From the NCBI GenBank assembly GCA_021812985.1, contig JAKAMG010000023.1, positions 8,820 through 61,156 on the forward strand: a stretch of 52,337 nt of DNA, read 5' to 3'. The notes under the pieces were generated by a model, which was not told where the DNA came from, searched no databases, and saw only the letters and a program-made list of their open reading frames with translations. A program made the translations under genes and the position numbers. Source of the stretch: Bacteroidota bacterium. Lineage in GTDB: Bacteria > Bacteroidota > Ignavibacteria > Kryptoniales > JAKASW01. Below, piece after piece: positions 34,587 through 44,243 of the stretch; the stretch's first letter is position 1, and each line of letters opens with the position of its first letter.

Positions 34587-37130
34587 ATGAGAAAAAGAAT
34601 AATAAAGCCTCTCACCTGGACGCTTTCACTCGCCTTTGCAATTGCATTTCTGCCGAAAGGCGGCCGGGCGTCTGAGACGAATGCCGCGGCCTCGCGCGCC
34701 ACGGTGCCGGTGTATATGAATCCCGAATATTCCATCTCAAAGCGCATCGAGGATCTCCTGGGAAGGATGACTCTGAAAGAGAAGATAGAGCTCCTCGGCG
34801 GCAACGAGTTTTCGACGAAGCCGATCCCGCGTCTCGGCATCCCCGCACTTGAAATGTCGGACGGTGCACTCGGCGTGAGAAGATGGGGCAAATCTACGGA
34901 CTTCCCGTGCGGGACGGATCTTGCCGCGACATGGGACACTACCCTTGTCGGTCGGGTCGCAAGATCGATAGGGCAGGAGCTGAGGGCAAAGGGAGGGAAC
35001 GTGCTCCTCGGTCCGAACGTGAACATTGCCCGGATACCGCTCGGCGGGCGAACGTTCGAGGCGTTCGGTGAAGACCCGTACCTCACGTCGAGGATGGCGG
35101 TGAGTTACATAAAGGGCCTCCAGAGCGAGGGAGTGGCTGCCACGGTGAAACACTTCGCCGCGAACAGCAAGGAATATGAAAGGATGTTTGTAAATGAAAA
35201 GATAAGCCGCCTCGCATTAAACGAAATTTACTTACCGGCATTCAAGGCGGCAGTTCAGGAAGCGCACACGCTTTGTGTGATGACTGCATACAACAAGGTG
35301 AACGGAAAGTACTGTTCGGAGAACGAATACCTCCTCGATAAAAAGCTTATACGAAGCTGGGGCTTCAAGGGGATTGCGATGTCTGACTGGGGAGGCGTCC
35401 ATAGCGCTGTTCCAGTTGCCAATGGAGGCCTCGACCTCGAGATGCCGACAGGGAAATTCCTAAACGACAGCCTGTTGCTGCCGGCCATCCGGACAGGCAA
35501 AGTAAAAATCAGTTCCATAAATGAGAAAGTCAGAAGAATCCTCAGGGTCATGTTCGAACTGAAACTGTTTAACCACCCGGCTGTTCCGGATTCCTCGTTT
35601 ATCAACACGCCGGATGACAGGGAGGTGGCCTACCGCGCGGCAGTGGAGGGGATAGTCCTTCTCAAGAATGATCGCGCCGTCCTGCCGCTTGTTCTCAGCA
35701 GGCTGAAGTCGATCGCCGTGATAGGTCCGAACGCGGCCATTGCCAGACCGAGCGGCGGGGGGAGTGCGGCCATCGTTCCGGTTTACACAGTGAGCCCTCT
35801 CGAGGCGCTGCAACAAAGGTTTGGCCCAAACGTAAAGATAAACTTCGCGCAGGGGGCCGAACTTGCCGGCGATGCCTTCCCGATGAGCGCCTCCGATCTA
35901 TATCTCCCCGGAAGCGACAAGCATGGCCTGAGGGCGGAATATTTCAGCAACGAAACACTCGAAGGGAAGCCCGCCTTCAGCCGAGTCGACACATCCGTAG
36001 ACTTCAATTGGGCCGGCGCTTCACCGGCGCCCGGAGTTCCAGGAGACCATTTCTCCGTCCGCTGGACCGGTGACTTCAGGGCACCGGCCTCCGGCGATTA
36101 CATTTTCAATCTCACAAGTGACGACGGGTCGCGAATGTACCTGGATGGGAAGCTTATCATCGATAACTGGGGACCGCATTCTCCAGTCGAACGTGGTTAC
36201 AAAATGATCCTGCAGAAGGGGCGGTCATACGACATCAAGGTCGAATACTATCAGGGCACGGGCGGCGCGATGGTTGTCATGGGGTTGAGAGAGCCTGAAT
36301 CCGCAATGATCGCCAGCGCTGTGGAAGCCGCGAAGCGTTCCGATGCGGCCATTCTGTTTGTCGGCACTTCTAGCTACTACGAAAGGGAAGGTCAGGACAG
36401 GGACAGCCTGGGACTTCCTGCGAATCAGGATGCGCTGATACGAGCGGTTGCGAAAGCAAACAGGAATACCGTCGTCGTGATGATATCCGGCGCGCCTGTG
36501 TTGATGAATAGCTGGGTCGGCGATGTGCCATCCATCCTCCAGGCATGGTTTGGCGGCGACGAATCGGGAAACGCGATTGCCGACGTGCTCCTCGGAAAAT
36601 ATAATCCTTCGGGGAGAGTGCCGCTGACATTTCCGGTGAAGTGGTCCGATTGTTCCGCTTTCGGCACATACAGGAACACAGACAGCATATCAGTTTACAG
36701 CGATGGTGTCTTTGTGGGGTACAGGTGGTTCGACAAGCACGACGTAAAGCCCCTGTTTCCCTTTGGGTTTGGTCTGTCCTACACAAGTTTCAGCTACCAT
36801 GGCTTGAAGATTGTGCCTTATGGAAATAAATATGAAGTGACATTCAATGTAAAAAACGTCGGAAGCGTTCCGGGAGTCGAGATACCACAGTTGTACGTCC
36901 ACGATCCCGAAGGCGGGGCCGACTTACCAGTGAAAGAATTGAAGAGGTTCGACCGCCTCTCGCTTGAACCAGGTCGGACGTCGACCGTGACATTCCTGGT
37001 CGACAAGAACACTTTCTCGCATTTCAATCCGGTCCGGGAAGAGTGGGAGACGCATCCTGGCAAGTATGATATTCTGGTTGGAAGCTCGAGCAGAGACATA
37101 AGACTGCGTGGTGAGATCGAGATCAAATAA
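34587..37130 (+). CDS. Exported GH3 beta-glycosidase with PA14 insert
   Basis: An 847-residue protein. Signal peptide to about residue 28. The GH3 N-terminal barrel starts with RIEDLLGRMTLKEKI and contains VKHFAANSKE and MSDWGG, with nucleophile Asp267. The second domain is interrupted by a PA14 module (about 445-570; LRAEYFSNETLEG, WTGDFRAPASGDYIF, SDDGSRMYLDG). EREGQDRDSLGLP near residue 600 carries the probable acid/base Glu. A C-terminal FnIII-like domain ends in RGEIEIK. Family members are beta-glucosidases, xylosidases or hexosaminidases acting from the non-reducing end; PA14 often shapes the site. ATG 34587 has GGAAGGA upstream; the longer frame from 34500 overlaps the GH92 gene and is rejected. 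The next gene overlaps its end. Confidence 0.9.
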   Translation: MRKRIIKPLTWTLSLAFAIAFLPKGGRASETNAAASRATVPVYMNPEYSISKRIEDLLGRMTLKEKIELLGGNEFSTKPIPRLGIPALEMSDGALGVRRWGKSTDFPCGTDLAATWDTTLVGRVARSIGQELRAKGGNVLLGPNVNIARIPLGGRTFEAFGEDPYLTSRMAVSYIKGLQSEGVAATVKHFAANSKEYERMFVNEKISRLALNEIYLPAFKAAVQEAHTLCVMTAYNKVNGKYCSENEYLLDKKLIRSWGFKGIAMSDWGGVHSAVPVANGGLDLEMPTGKFLNDSLLLPAIRTGKVKISSINEKVRRILRVMFELKLFNHPAVPDSSFINTPDDREVAYRAAVEGIVLLKNDRAVLPLVLSRLKSIAVIGPNAAIARPSGGGSAAIVPVYTVSPLEALQQRFGPNVKINFAQGAELAGDAFPMSASDLYLPGSDKHGLRAEYFSNETLEGKPAFSRVDTSVDFNWAGASPAPGVPGDHFSVRWTGDFRAPASGDYIFNLTSDDGSRMYLDGKLIIDNWGPHSPVERGYKMILQKGRSYDIKVEYYQGTGGAMVVMGLREPESAMIASAVEAAKRSDAAILFVGTSSYYEREGQDRDSLGLPANQDALIRAVAKANRNTVVVMISGAPVLMNSWVGDVPSILQAWFGGDESGNAIADVLLGKYNPSGRVPLTFPVKWSDCSAFGTYRNTDSISVYSDGVFVGYRWFDKHDVKPLFPFGFGLSYTSFSYHGLKIVPYGNKYEVTFNVKNVGSVPGVEIPQLYVHDPEGGADLPVKELKRFDRLSLEPGRTSTVTFLVDKNTFSHFNPVREEWETHPGKYDILVGSSSRDIRLRGEIEIK

Positions 37131-38082
37131 TCCTGTGAGAGTAATGGCAGCGGCTCTCTGTCTGGCGTCCGTCCTGGGCTCGTCACAGGTTTACGCCGGA
37201 GGCGGCACGCAGAAGGTTGTGAAACACGGCGATGATGTGATAGTGTCGTTCAGGTACAGGGACGGGATGGACATGCATCTTGAGATAGGAAGATGCGGCG
37301 TGAACAAATTGATGAACGTGAAGGCGATATACATAGAAAGCGACTCGTCCGGAGATACTTCCCCACGGATCTCTCCGCGCTCCCGCTTGCTCGTGAAATC
37401 CGGGACTGACTGGATTGGCCCTTACACCGTCAGGTCAAATCAGGCCGGTGACACATCCAGACCGTCATTCACAGGCGGGTGGCACGGCGGCAATGGAGAC
37501 GGCACGGGGAATCCTACCGCCTGGATGGAAAGCCTGAGCGTAACGATCGACGGGCAGAGCATGATGGACGATTCTGTATATACCGGAGATGTGCGAATCC
37601 ACGCCGTGAATTACATCACCGCGTATAACACCATCTCGACAGGAAAGCCTGTGCTGAGAGAAGAGGTGACATATTTCATTACTCACGGCGTCGTGAATGT
37701 CCAGGTCGCGTCGTCCGCGCTTAGCTCAATTACTATTTTAAAGTACTATGGCTTGCAGACTCAGGATTTCTCCAACGTTGGAATGGTACGATACGGCAAC
37801 GGAAAGGAGTATGAACTTGGAACGTATTCGGATTGCGGTAGCAAGGGAGATGGAAACATTGTAAATGAGTTCTCAGTGACCGATGCCAAGGACGACTGCA
37901 TGATTGTCGCCGGGATCGACACTTCGGAAGGCCTCGGCCATTTCGACGGTATCTCTGATGACAGGCCGACAGTATTCACCCCCTCATACGGCAAGACTTA
38001 CTTCGACCTAATTTTCGGAAGGTCGAAGGTGATGCGTGAGGGAGACGAAATCAGATGGAAAGGCTGGTACAAGTTTGAATAG
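37108..38082 (+). CDS. Exported protein of unknown function, beta-rich
   Basis: A 324-residue protein that I do not recognise. The N-terminus (NNPVRVMAAALCLASVLGSS, ending VYAGG) is a signal peptide. The rest is rich in short strands and aromatic residues, without an evident catalytic motif; GGWHGGNGDGTGNPTAWME near residue 123 is a distinctive Gly/Asn/His segment. Four cysteines are scattered. The gene starts inside the end of the GH3 gene (GTG 37108; GTG 37135 and ATG 37144 are alternatives that still include the hydrophobic core) and is followed at once by the DUF6259-like gene. Tight packing in the glycosidase run suggests a carbohydrate-related role, perhaps a lyase-like or carbohydrate-binding fold. 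This is inference. Confidence 0.65.
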   Translation: MVRSRSNNPVRVMAAALCLASVLGSSQVYAGGGTQKVVKHGDDVIVSFRYRDGMDMHLEIGRCGVNKLMNVKAIYIESDSSGDTSPRISPRSRLLVKSGTDWIGPYTVRSNQAGDTSRPSFTGGWHGGNGDGTGNPTAWMESLSVTIDGQSMMDDSVYTGDVRIHAVNYITAYNTISTGKPVLREEVTYFITHGVVNVQVASSALSSITILKYYGLQTQDFSNVGMVRYGNGKEYELGTYSDCGSKGDGNIVNEFSVTDAKDDCMIVAGIDTSEGLGHFDGISDDRPTVFTPSYGKTYFDLIFGRSKVMREGDEIRWKGWYKFE

Positions 38083-38143
38083 GATGACGAGTGAGTCCAG
38101 CGGCGTCCGGCAGGTAATGCCGTTTGGAAACCGGGAGTGGAGA

Positions 38144-40330
38144 ATGAAATTGAAGCTGGCGTTGATCGCGGCGGCGGTAGCTTGCATGTCCCTCCTGGCA
38201 ACTGCCAAAGCTGGCACCTTAATAGACCCATCAAAGGGGCTGACGCTCAGGAATGACTTTGTCGAGTTCAGATTCGCGCCGGGCACCATGGGGCTCGTGT
38301 CAATGACCGATCTTAAGACCGGATACGAGCACGTTAAGATCACGAAAGGGAAACCCCTTCTCTGGCAGATCGTGTTTGGAAAAGGACTTCAGAGGGGTAG
38401 CATGACGAACAACCACGGTCCATGCACTCGTGCGTCGCTCGAGAAGCTTCCCGACGGCGCTCAGCGCGTTGTCCTTGAGTGGAACCACATGCAGTGGTGG
38501 AAGGAAAGGAACGCGGTAAGTGTGAAGGTGATTATAGACCTTCCGGCTAACAGCGGCATTGCAAGGTGGAGAATATATGTAACGAACAAGTCTGATTACT
38601 GGGGTTTGTGGAACGTGGACTTTCCGAAAATAAACGGATTCCCGGCGCAGGGAGAGTATGACATTGCCCGTCCCGCTTTCGCCACCGGCGGTCTCCTAAT
38701 AAAGAAATGCCGCGAGAATGTTCAGGGTACGTTTCATGGAAGATATCCCTCTGGCGGCTGGGCGATGCAATTCATGGCCTTCACTCGGGCGACGAACTCG
38801 GTTTATCTGGCGACATTGGATCCATATGGAATGGCCAAGGATTTCCAGGCTGACGGTGCGGCCGGTGAGCTTGCCGTCGTCAATTATCCTGAAAACATGG
38901 ATATCGCAGGCTCCGACTGGCCCGGCTACTACGCGACGGAATTCGGAGTCTATCAAGGCAACTGGCTTCAGGCAGCGCTCCGTTACAGAGAATGGGCAAC
39001 CAGGCAGAAGTGGGCCACGCCGCTCTCGGAAAGGCATGATATCCCGGCCAGCTTAAAGGACCTCGGGTTATGGGTCAGGGACTTCTGGGTTTGGGACAGT
39101 ACTCACGGGACGCCGCAGGAAATGAACGCCCCGCTCGTCAGGGCACAGAAGGAGATGGGTGTGCCGATGGGCATTCACTGGTACTTCTGGAACGAGCACA
39201 AGTTCGACAATCTTTATCCGGAGTTCTTCCCGCCGAAGCCGAAGTTCGCCGCTAGGGTGCGTGATCTTGTCGGCAAGGGTTTCCTCGTGATGCCCTACAT
39301 AAACGGCAGAAGCGCGGACATGAATCTCCCCGACTGGAAGAGGTATGCTCCTCATGCCACCTATGATGAGGCGGGCGGTTTCATAATGGATACGACCGGC
39401 CTCTCCGGAAGACTTGTCGAGATGTGTCCTTCGCAGAAATTCTGGGACGACAAAGTTGTGTCGCAGGTAGACAGCCTTGTGAACCGGTACGAATGCAACG
39501 GCGTCTATGTCGATCAGGTGTCGGCGATGAGAGACGAGCTCTGTTTCAATCCTCATCACGGCCATCCTCTGGGAGGAGGACGATGGTGGACGGACGGCAA
39601 CCGGGCGATGATGACCAAAATAGACCGCATCGCCCGAGGCAAAGGACACGACGTGGTCATAACGTCTGAAGGCGCGGATGAACTGTTCCTCAATAAGGTA
39701 GACGCAAATCTCTTCTGGCTCGGTCCAACGGACAGGGAAATCCCTCTCATTAATGTGGTCTACTCCGGGTACACGATATTCTTCGGGAGTCCCTGTGACT
39801 ATGAGAAGTCCAGCGACCAGCTCTTTAACTTTGCCGAGGGACGTGCTTTCCTGTACGGAATACAGAACGGGTGGATGGACCTTGGGCTATTCAAGCCGAA
39901 GTATGCCGCCAAAGCCGACTTCCTGCGTCAGTGTGGGGAGTATCGAGTCGCGATGAAAGATTTTCTTCTCTACGGGAGGCTTCTCGGCCCCGTCAATCCG
40001 GAGAATAACATCCCGACATTCAGCGACACGAGCTTCGGGCGCTGGAAAGAGAAACATTCTGGCACGGTCCCCGCCGCGGAGGCAAGCCTCTGGAAGTCTT
40101 CGGATGGCAATCTCGCCGTCTTGATTGCGAATTATGTGGACAAGAATGTCTCATTCTCGTTCCACATCGACCCGCGCGAATTCGGAATTGACTCCGGAAA
40201 ATATGAAATGTTTGAGATAACCCCGCATGGGAAACATCTCTTGCGGACCGCTTCCACAACCGCGAAGGTGGCAGTGGATCTCCTCCCTGCTTCACTCAAG
40301 GTGATCGAGATCGTGCCTGTATCGAGGTGA
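38144..40330 (+). CDS. Exported DUF6259-like TIM-barrel glycosidase candidate
   Basis: A 728-residue protein. The signal peptide covers about residues 1-23 (LIAAAVACMSLLATAKA). An N-terminal beta-sandwich of mutarotase type follows (LTLRNDFVEFRFAPGTMGLV). From about residue 310 a TIM barrel is suggested by WVRDFWVWDSTHGTP, MGIHWYFWNEHKFD, FLVMPYINGRSAD, CNGVYVDQVSA, NPHHGHPLGGGRWW and VITSEGADE. This arrangement agrees with proteins annotated as DUF6259. The Asp in YVDQ and the Glu in SEGADE are candidate catalytic residues. Substrate is unknown. ATG 38144 has GGGAGTGG upstream; the frame is open to 38036 but that part overlaps the preceding gene and precedes the signal peptide. Confidence 0.65.
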   Translation: MKLKLALIAAAVACMSLLATAKAGTLIDPSKGLTLRNDFVEFRFAPGTMGLVSMTDLKTGYEHVKITKGKPLLWQIVFGKGLQRGSMTNNHGPCTRASLEKLPDGAQRVVLEWNHMQWWKERNAVSVKVIIDLPANSGIARWRIYVTNKSDYWGLWNVDFPKINGFPAQGEYDIARPAFATGGLLIKKCRENVQGTFHGRYPSGGWAMQFMAFTRATNSVYLATLDPYGMAKDFQADGAAGELAVVNYPENMDIAGSDWPGYYATEFGVYQGNWLQAALRYREWATRQKWATPLSERHDIPASLKDLGLWVRDFWVWDSTHGTPQEMNAPLVRAQKEMGVPMGIHWYFWNEHKFDNLYPEFFPPKPKFAARVRDLVGKGFLVMPYINGRSADMNLPDWKRYAPHATYDEAGGFIMDTTGLSGRLVEMCPSQKFWDDKVVSQVDSLVNRYECNGVYVDQVSAMRDELCFNPHHGHPLGGGRWWTDGNRAMMTKIDRIARGKGHDVVITSEGADELFLNKVDANLFWLGPTDREIPLINVVYSGYTIFFGSPCDYEKSSDQLFNFAEGRAFLYGIQNGWMDLGLFKPKYAAKADFLRQCGEYRVAMKDFLLYGRLLGPVNPENNIPTFSDTSFGRWKEKHSGTVPAAEASLWKSSDGNLAVLIANYVDKNVSFSFHIDPREFGIDSGKYEMFEITPHGKHLLRTASTTAKVAVDLLPASLKVIEIVPVSR

Positions 40331-40453
40331 CTGAAAAGCAGGAACGAAATTCGCGGTCGAGTCATGGCGCACAATATCGGCCTGCATTCTTGCATGCAAA
40401 GAACAGCATTTCCTCCTTCGGGGGGGCGAATCATATAAAAGTCTGAGGTAACT

Positions 40454-41827
40454 TTGAAAAGATTAATCGCAATTATCCTGGGTCTCATTAGCCTGGTAGC
40501 GGTCTCGGCAGCGGGGGTTCGAAACGCCGGAGGCAGGCCGCAAATCGAACTGACGCTCATTCCTCCATCGCTGGTTTCCGATAAGATTGTCTTGGATATA
40601 CGCGGTGGGATATGGAACAGAACTGATACCGCAGGGAAATTCGAGGTCTCCATGTTCCTCGACGAACAGAAACCTGGCACTTTGCTTTATAGGACCACAA
40701 TCGAAGTGCCGGCAAACTCTGCGAAAGAGGTAAGGTACCTTTGGCCTACGAAGAACCACGTCGGACGTCACAAGATTATACTCGTTGCAGGCACGGGGAA
40801 GAGTAATGTTCGTGCGTTGCAGCCGTTGACAGTCGTCTCCTCAGACGTCCGATCGTCGAGACGGATTGGGGGCGCATGGGTCGGGATCGCGCATTGGAGC
40901 GAGCAGGAAGGGCGGCACTGGAACGCAGAGATTAAGAAGATGTCGGATTCCGATTGGCGTCAGCTGGTCCGCGGAATGCACGGCGTCGGAATGAACGTCA
41001 TTGTGATCCAGGAGGTGTTCAGAAACCAGGTTTACAATTATGAGGACTCCGTCATTGCCCAGAAAGGGTATCGCGGTCTGGCGTATTATCCCTCGAAGCT
41101 TTTCCCGGGACGCATGCCGATTGCCGCGAAAGACCCGATCGGTGCGATACTTACAGAGGCGGACAGCCTGGGGATGCACGTGTTCCTCGGAGTCGGGATG
41201 TACGCGTGGTTCGATTACTCGCCTGCTTCGCTGGCGTGGCACGAAAAAGTGGCGAAAGAACTCTGGCAGCTTTACGGTCAGCATCCGTCCTTTTACGGCT
41301 GGTACATAAGCGAAGAGAAGGACGGAGGCCTTGGCGATTCGACTGAGCGTCAACAGATCGTAGACTTCTTCAGCCATTTCACGCCGTACGTGCACAGCAT
41401 GGCACCGGGCAAGCCAGTAATGCTGGCGTCCAATTGTTATCATCTCCGCGGAGCAGAGGCAACCTATCTGAAGCTTCTTCCGAACATTGATATATTATGT
41501 CCGTTCGCATTCGCGCGGATGCCCGAAGGCGACGAGACAGGAGCTGAGGCCGCTTCGCTTCTCGCGAAGCTTTGCCGGGAAAGCGGCACGCACCTCTGGC
41601 TAGATATGGAGGTCTTCGTGTTTGACAAGGAAGGCGGTCTCATACCGCGTCCGATAGACGGAGTCCTGAGCGACCTGAAGGAGTACACAAATTTTGAGGA
41701 AACACTCTGCTATCAGTATCCCGGCCTGCTCACAGCGCCTTCAGCGTCCGTCAGGCTCGGCGGCGAGCCGGCCGTGAAACTCTACCTGGACTACAGGAAA
41801 TATCTGGACGGGCTGAGGGTAAAATGA
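40454..41827 (+). CDS. Exported DUF4434-type TIM-barrel protein
   Basis: A 457-residue protein. A signal peptide covers about residues 1-20. Residues about 28-130 look like an Ig/CARDB-type sandwich (IWNRTDTAGKFEVSMFLDEQ). From about 138 a TIM barrel of DUF4434 type follows: GAWVGIAHWSEQ, MHGVGMNVIVIQEV, MHVFLGVGMYAWFDY, FYGWYISEEKDGG and LCPFAFARMPEGDE. The Glu pair in SEEK lies where retaining glycosidases of this clan place the acid/base. Such proteins are often encoded in polysaccharide loci but remain poorly characterised. The TTG start at 40454 is chosen because CTGAGGTAAC gives a Shine-Dalgarno match directly upstream and the signal peptide begins there. The 123-base gap before it holds only a short TTGCATGCAA palindrome (40390-40399). 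Confidence 0.7.
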   Translation: MKRLIAIILGLISLVAVSAAGVRNAGGRPQIELTLIPPSLVSDKIVLDIRGGIWNRTDTAGKFEVSMFLDEQKPGTLLYRTTIEVPANSAKEVRYLWPTKNHVGRHKIILVAGTGKSNVRALQPLTVVSSDVRSSRRIGGAWVGIAHWSEQEGRHWNAEIKKMSDSDWRQLVRGMHGVGMNVIVIQEVFRNQVYNYEDSVIAQKGYRGLAYYPSKLFPGRMPIAAKDPIGAILTEADSLGMHVFLGVGMYAWFDYSPASLAWHEKVAKELWQLYGQHPSFYGWYISEEKDGGLGDSTERQQIVDFFSHFTPYVHSMAPGKPVMLASNCYHLRGAEATYLKLLPNIDILCPFAFARMPEGDETGAEAASLLAKLCRESGTHLWLDMEVFVFDKEGGLIPRPIDGVLSDLKEYTNFEETLCYQYPGLLTAPSASVRLGGEPAVKLYLDYRKYLDGLRVK

Positions 41828-41881
41828 TCCATCCGGCAATTGAAAAGTGTCTGCGGAAATAATTTTAGAGAAAGGATGATA

Positions 41882-44188
41882 ATGCGTTTCGTGGGGCCTA
41901 GGAGGAAGATTACAAGTCTGTCTGCGGCAATAGCAGTGGTGCTGATCTATGTGGTTTTGAGCCCGGCTCGAACATCGGCAGCGACGAAGGACGGCGGAAA
42001 GGTCAACTTTGAGGTCAGGGCGCTGCTGTCGAAGATGACACTCGAGGAAAAAATCGGGCAGATGACACAGCTAACTATCCAGGCGGTTTCAATAACGAAG
42101 GGGCCCGAGGCCGGCCAGCTCGATACGAAGAAGCTCGAGGAGGCGATAGTCAAGTATCACGTAGGCTCCCTCCTGAACGCGTATGATTCTTCTCTCTCGG
42201 TCGGCGATTGGGATAACGTAATAACAAGGATTCAGGACGTTGCAACCAAGGAGACAAGGCTGAAGATACCGATTCTCTACGGCATTGATGCGATACACGG
42301 CGAAACGTACACGAAGGGAGCAACTCTTTTCCCGCAGCCGTTAAACATGGCTGCCACTTTCAACAAAAGACTTGCCGAAAGAGAGGGTGCCATAACGGCG
42401 CTGGAGACCAGAGCGTCCGGCATTCCGTGGATATTCTATCCTGTTCTCGATCTGGCGAGACAGCCTCTCTGGTCGAGGGTCTATGAGACTTTCGGGGAGG
42501 ATCCCTACTTGTCGGCACAGATGGGGGCGAACTATATCCGTGGCGCGCAGGGTGATGACATTGGCGCGCCGGACAAGGTTGCGACGTGTCTGAAGCATTA
42601 CGTCGGCTACAGCTTTCCTTTGGACGGCAAGGACAGAACGCCTGCATGGATTCCGAGACGCATGATGAAGGAGATGTTCCTTCCACCTTTCGAGAAGGCC
42701 GTCAAAGCGGGAGCGCCAACAGTGATGTGCAATTCATCTGAGGTGAACGGCATTCCGGGTGACGCGAACTACTATCTTCTAACGAAAGTCCTGCGAGGCG
42801 AGATGAAGTTCAAGGGATTCGTCGTCTCGGATTGGGGGGACATCGAGAACTTGTACAAGCGGTTTGGCATCGCGTCTTCTCCGGAAGAGGCAGTCAGGAT
42901 CGCGGTGATGGCCGGCGTGGATATGAGCATGGTCCCGTCCGACTACAGCTTTTACGATCTCCTTCTCAAACTTGTGAAAGAGGGGAAAGTCCCGATGTGG
43001 AGGATCAATCAGGCGGTGAGTCGGATCCTCGCTGTCAAATTTGAACTCGGACTCTTCAAGAATCCGTATCCCGATCGCGGGCTGGAAAAGGGGTTTGCTT
43101 CCGCCTCTTCCGATTCGACGAACCTTCAGGCAGCCGAGGAGTCGATTACTCTCGTTAAAAATGCGGACCATTTCCTCCCCCTCGCTAAGAATATGAAGGT
43201 GCTGGTAAGCGGTCCCACCGCCAACCTTCTTTCGACGATGAACGGAGGGTGGACGATTACATGGCAAGGGAACGTGGAGTCGCTGTACCCGGCGGACAAG
43301 CCGACTCCTCTCAAGGCAATAGAAGACAAAATTGGAAAGAGCAATGTGACGTATCTTCCCGGCGCAAGCTACGATTCCCTCATTGATCTCGACTCAGCGG
43401 TCGGGGCCGCGAAGAACGTGGACGCGGTAATACTCTTCCTCGGCGAGCACACTTACGCGGAGACCCCTGGTAATATCAATGACCTTACTCTTCCCGAGGC
43501 GCAGTTGAAATTGGCTGAAGCCATGATCGAGACGGGGAAGCCGGTCGTCGTCGTGATGCTGGAGGGGAGACCGCGTATAATCGACAGGATAGTCGGCGGT
43601 TCGAAGTCTATACTCGTGGCTTTCCTACCCGGCATGGACGGAGGCGAGGCCCTGGCGAACATAATCTTTGGCGACGCTAACCCGAGCGCGAAGCTGCCGA
43701 TAACCTATCCGAGGTATGTCAACGCTTTGTACCACTACGACCACACGCTGGCAGAGGTCCAGGGCGGGAACGTCTTCGAGCCTCAGTGGAACTTCGGACA
43801 CGGGCTCAGTTACACGACTTTCAAGTACAGCGACCTGACTCTTGACGCGGAGAATGTCAAGAAAGGGAAAACCGTGACGGCAACGGTGAAGGTCACCAAT
43901 ACTGGCAAAATGGCGGGAGAGCATGCCGTTCTCTTATATCTCGGCCAGAAATATCGCCAGGTCACTCATCCCGTTGATCGGCTCGAAGGCTTCGAAAAGG
44001 TATCTCTCCAGCCTGGAGAGGCCAAGCTGTTGAAGTTCGTGATCTCGCCTGAACAGATGTCGTTTATCGGAATAGACAACGAACGTATCATTGAGCCAGG
44101 CGTATTCAGGGTATCGGTCGGTGATTTGTCTAAAGAATTCACCGTCACCGGCAAGCCGGTCGACTACTTTAAGGGCTTTAGTCGCTGA
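41882..44188 (+). CDS. Exported GH3 beta-glucosidase (BglX-like)
   Basis: A 768-residue protein. A signal peptide or anchor covers about residues 9-33 (ending TSAAT). The GH3 domain opens with LLSKMTLEEKIGQMTQL, followed by PILYGIDAIHGETY, YETFGEDPYLSAQMG, CLKHYVGYS and FVVSDWGDIENLY with nucleophile Asp317. The second domain has LFLGEHTYAETPGNINDLTL, where the Glu is the probable acid/base, and a C-terminal FnIII-like domain (VTNTGKMAGEHAVLLYL). The overall layout matches periplasmic BglX-like beta-glucosidases. It differs from the first GH3 in lacking PA14. The start at 41882 is preceded by GAGAAAGG at good distance; ATG 41876 is a close alternative. No T9SS tail is present. Confidence 0.9.
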   Translation: MRFVGPRRKITSLSAAIAVVLIYVVLSPARTSAATKDGGKVNFEVRALLSKMTLEEKIGQMTQLTIQAVSITKGPEAGQLDTKKLEEAIVKYHVGSLLNAYDSSLSVGDWDNVITRIQDVATKETRLKIPILYGIDAIHGETYTKGATLFPQPLNMAATFNKRLAEREGAITALETRASGIPWIFYPVLDLARQPLWSRVYETFGEDPYLSAQMGANYIRGAQGDDIGAPDKVATCLKHYVGYSFPLDGKDRTPAWIPRRMMKEMFLPPFEKAVKAGAPTVMCNSSEVNGIPGDANYYLLTKVLRGEMKFKGFVVSDWGDIENLYKRFGIASSPEEAVRIAVMAGVDMSMVPSDYSFYDLLLKLVKEGKVPMWRINQAVSRILAVKFELGLFKNPYPDRGLEKGFASASSDSTNLQAAEESITLVKNADHFLPLAKNMKVLVSGPTANLLSTMNGGWTITWQGNVESLYPADKPTPLKAIEDKIGKSNVTYLPGASYDSLIDLDSAVGAAKNVDAVILFLGEHTYAETPGNINDLTLPEAQLKLAEAMIETGKPVVVVMLEGRPRIIDRIVGGSKSILVAFLPGMDGGEALANIIFGDANPSAKLPITYPRYVNALYHYDHTLAEVQGGNVFEPQWNFGHGLSYTTFKYSDLTLDAENVKKGKTVTATVKVTNTGKMAGEHAVLLYLGQKYRQVTHPVDRLEGFEKVSLQPGEAKLLKFVISPEQMSFIGIDNERIIEPGVFRVSVGDLSKEFTVTGKPVDYFKGFSR

Positions 44189-44243
44189 ACTACTTGTTAA
44201 GTCATAACAGTGTCGCACAAACTAAATCAGGAGTAAGCACAAC

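Noticed and set aside
40390-40399. TTGCATGCAA palindrome in the gap before the DUF4434 gene
   Set aside because: It is ten bases long and unsupported by further pairing or by a second copy.
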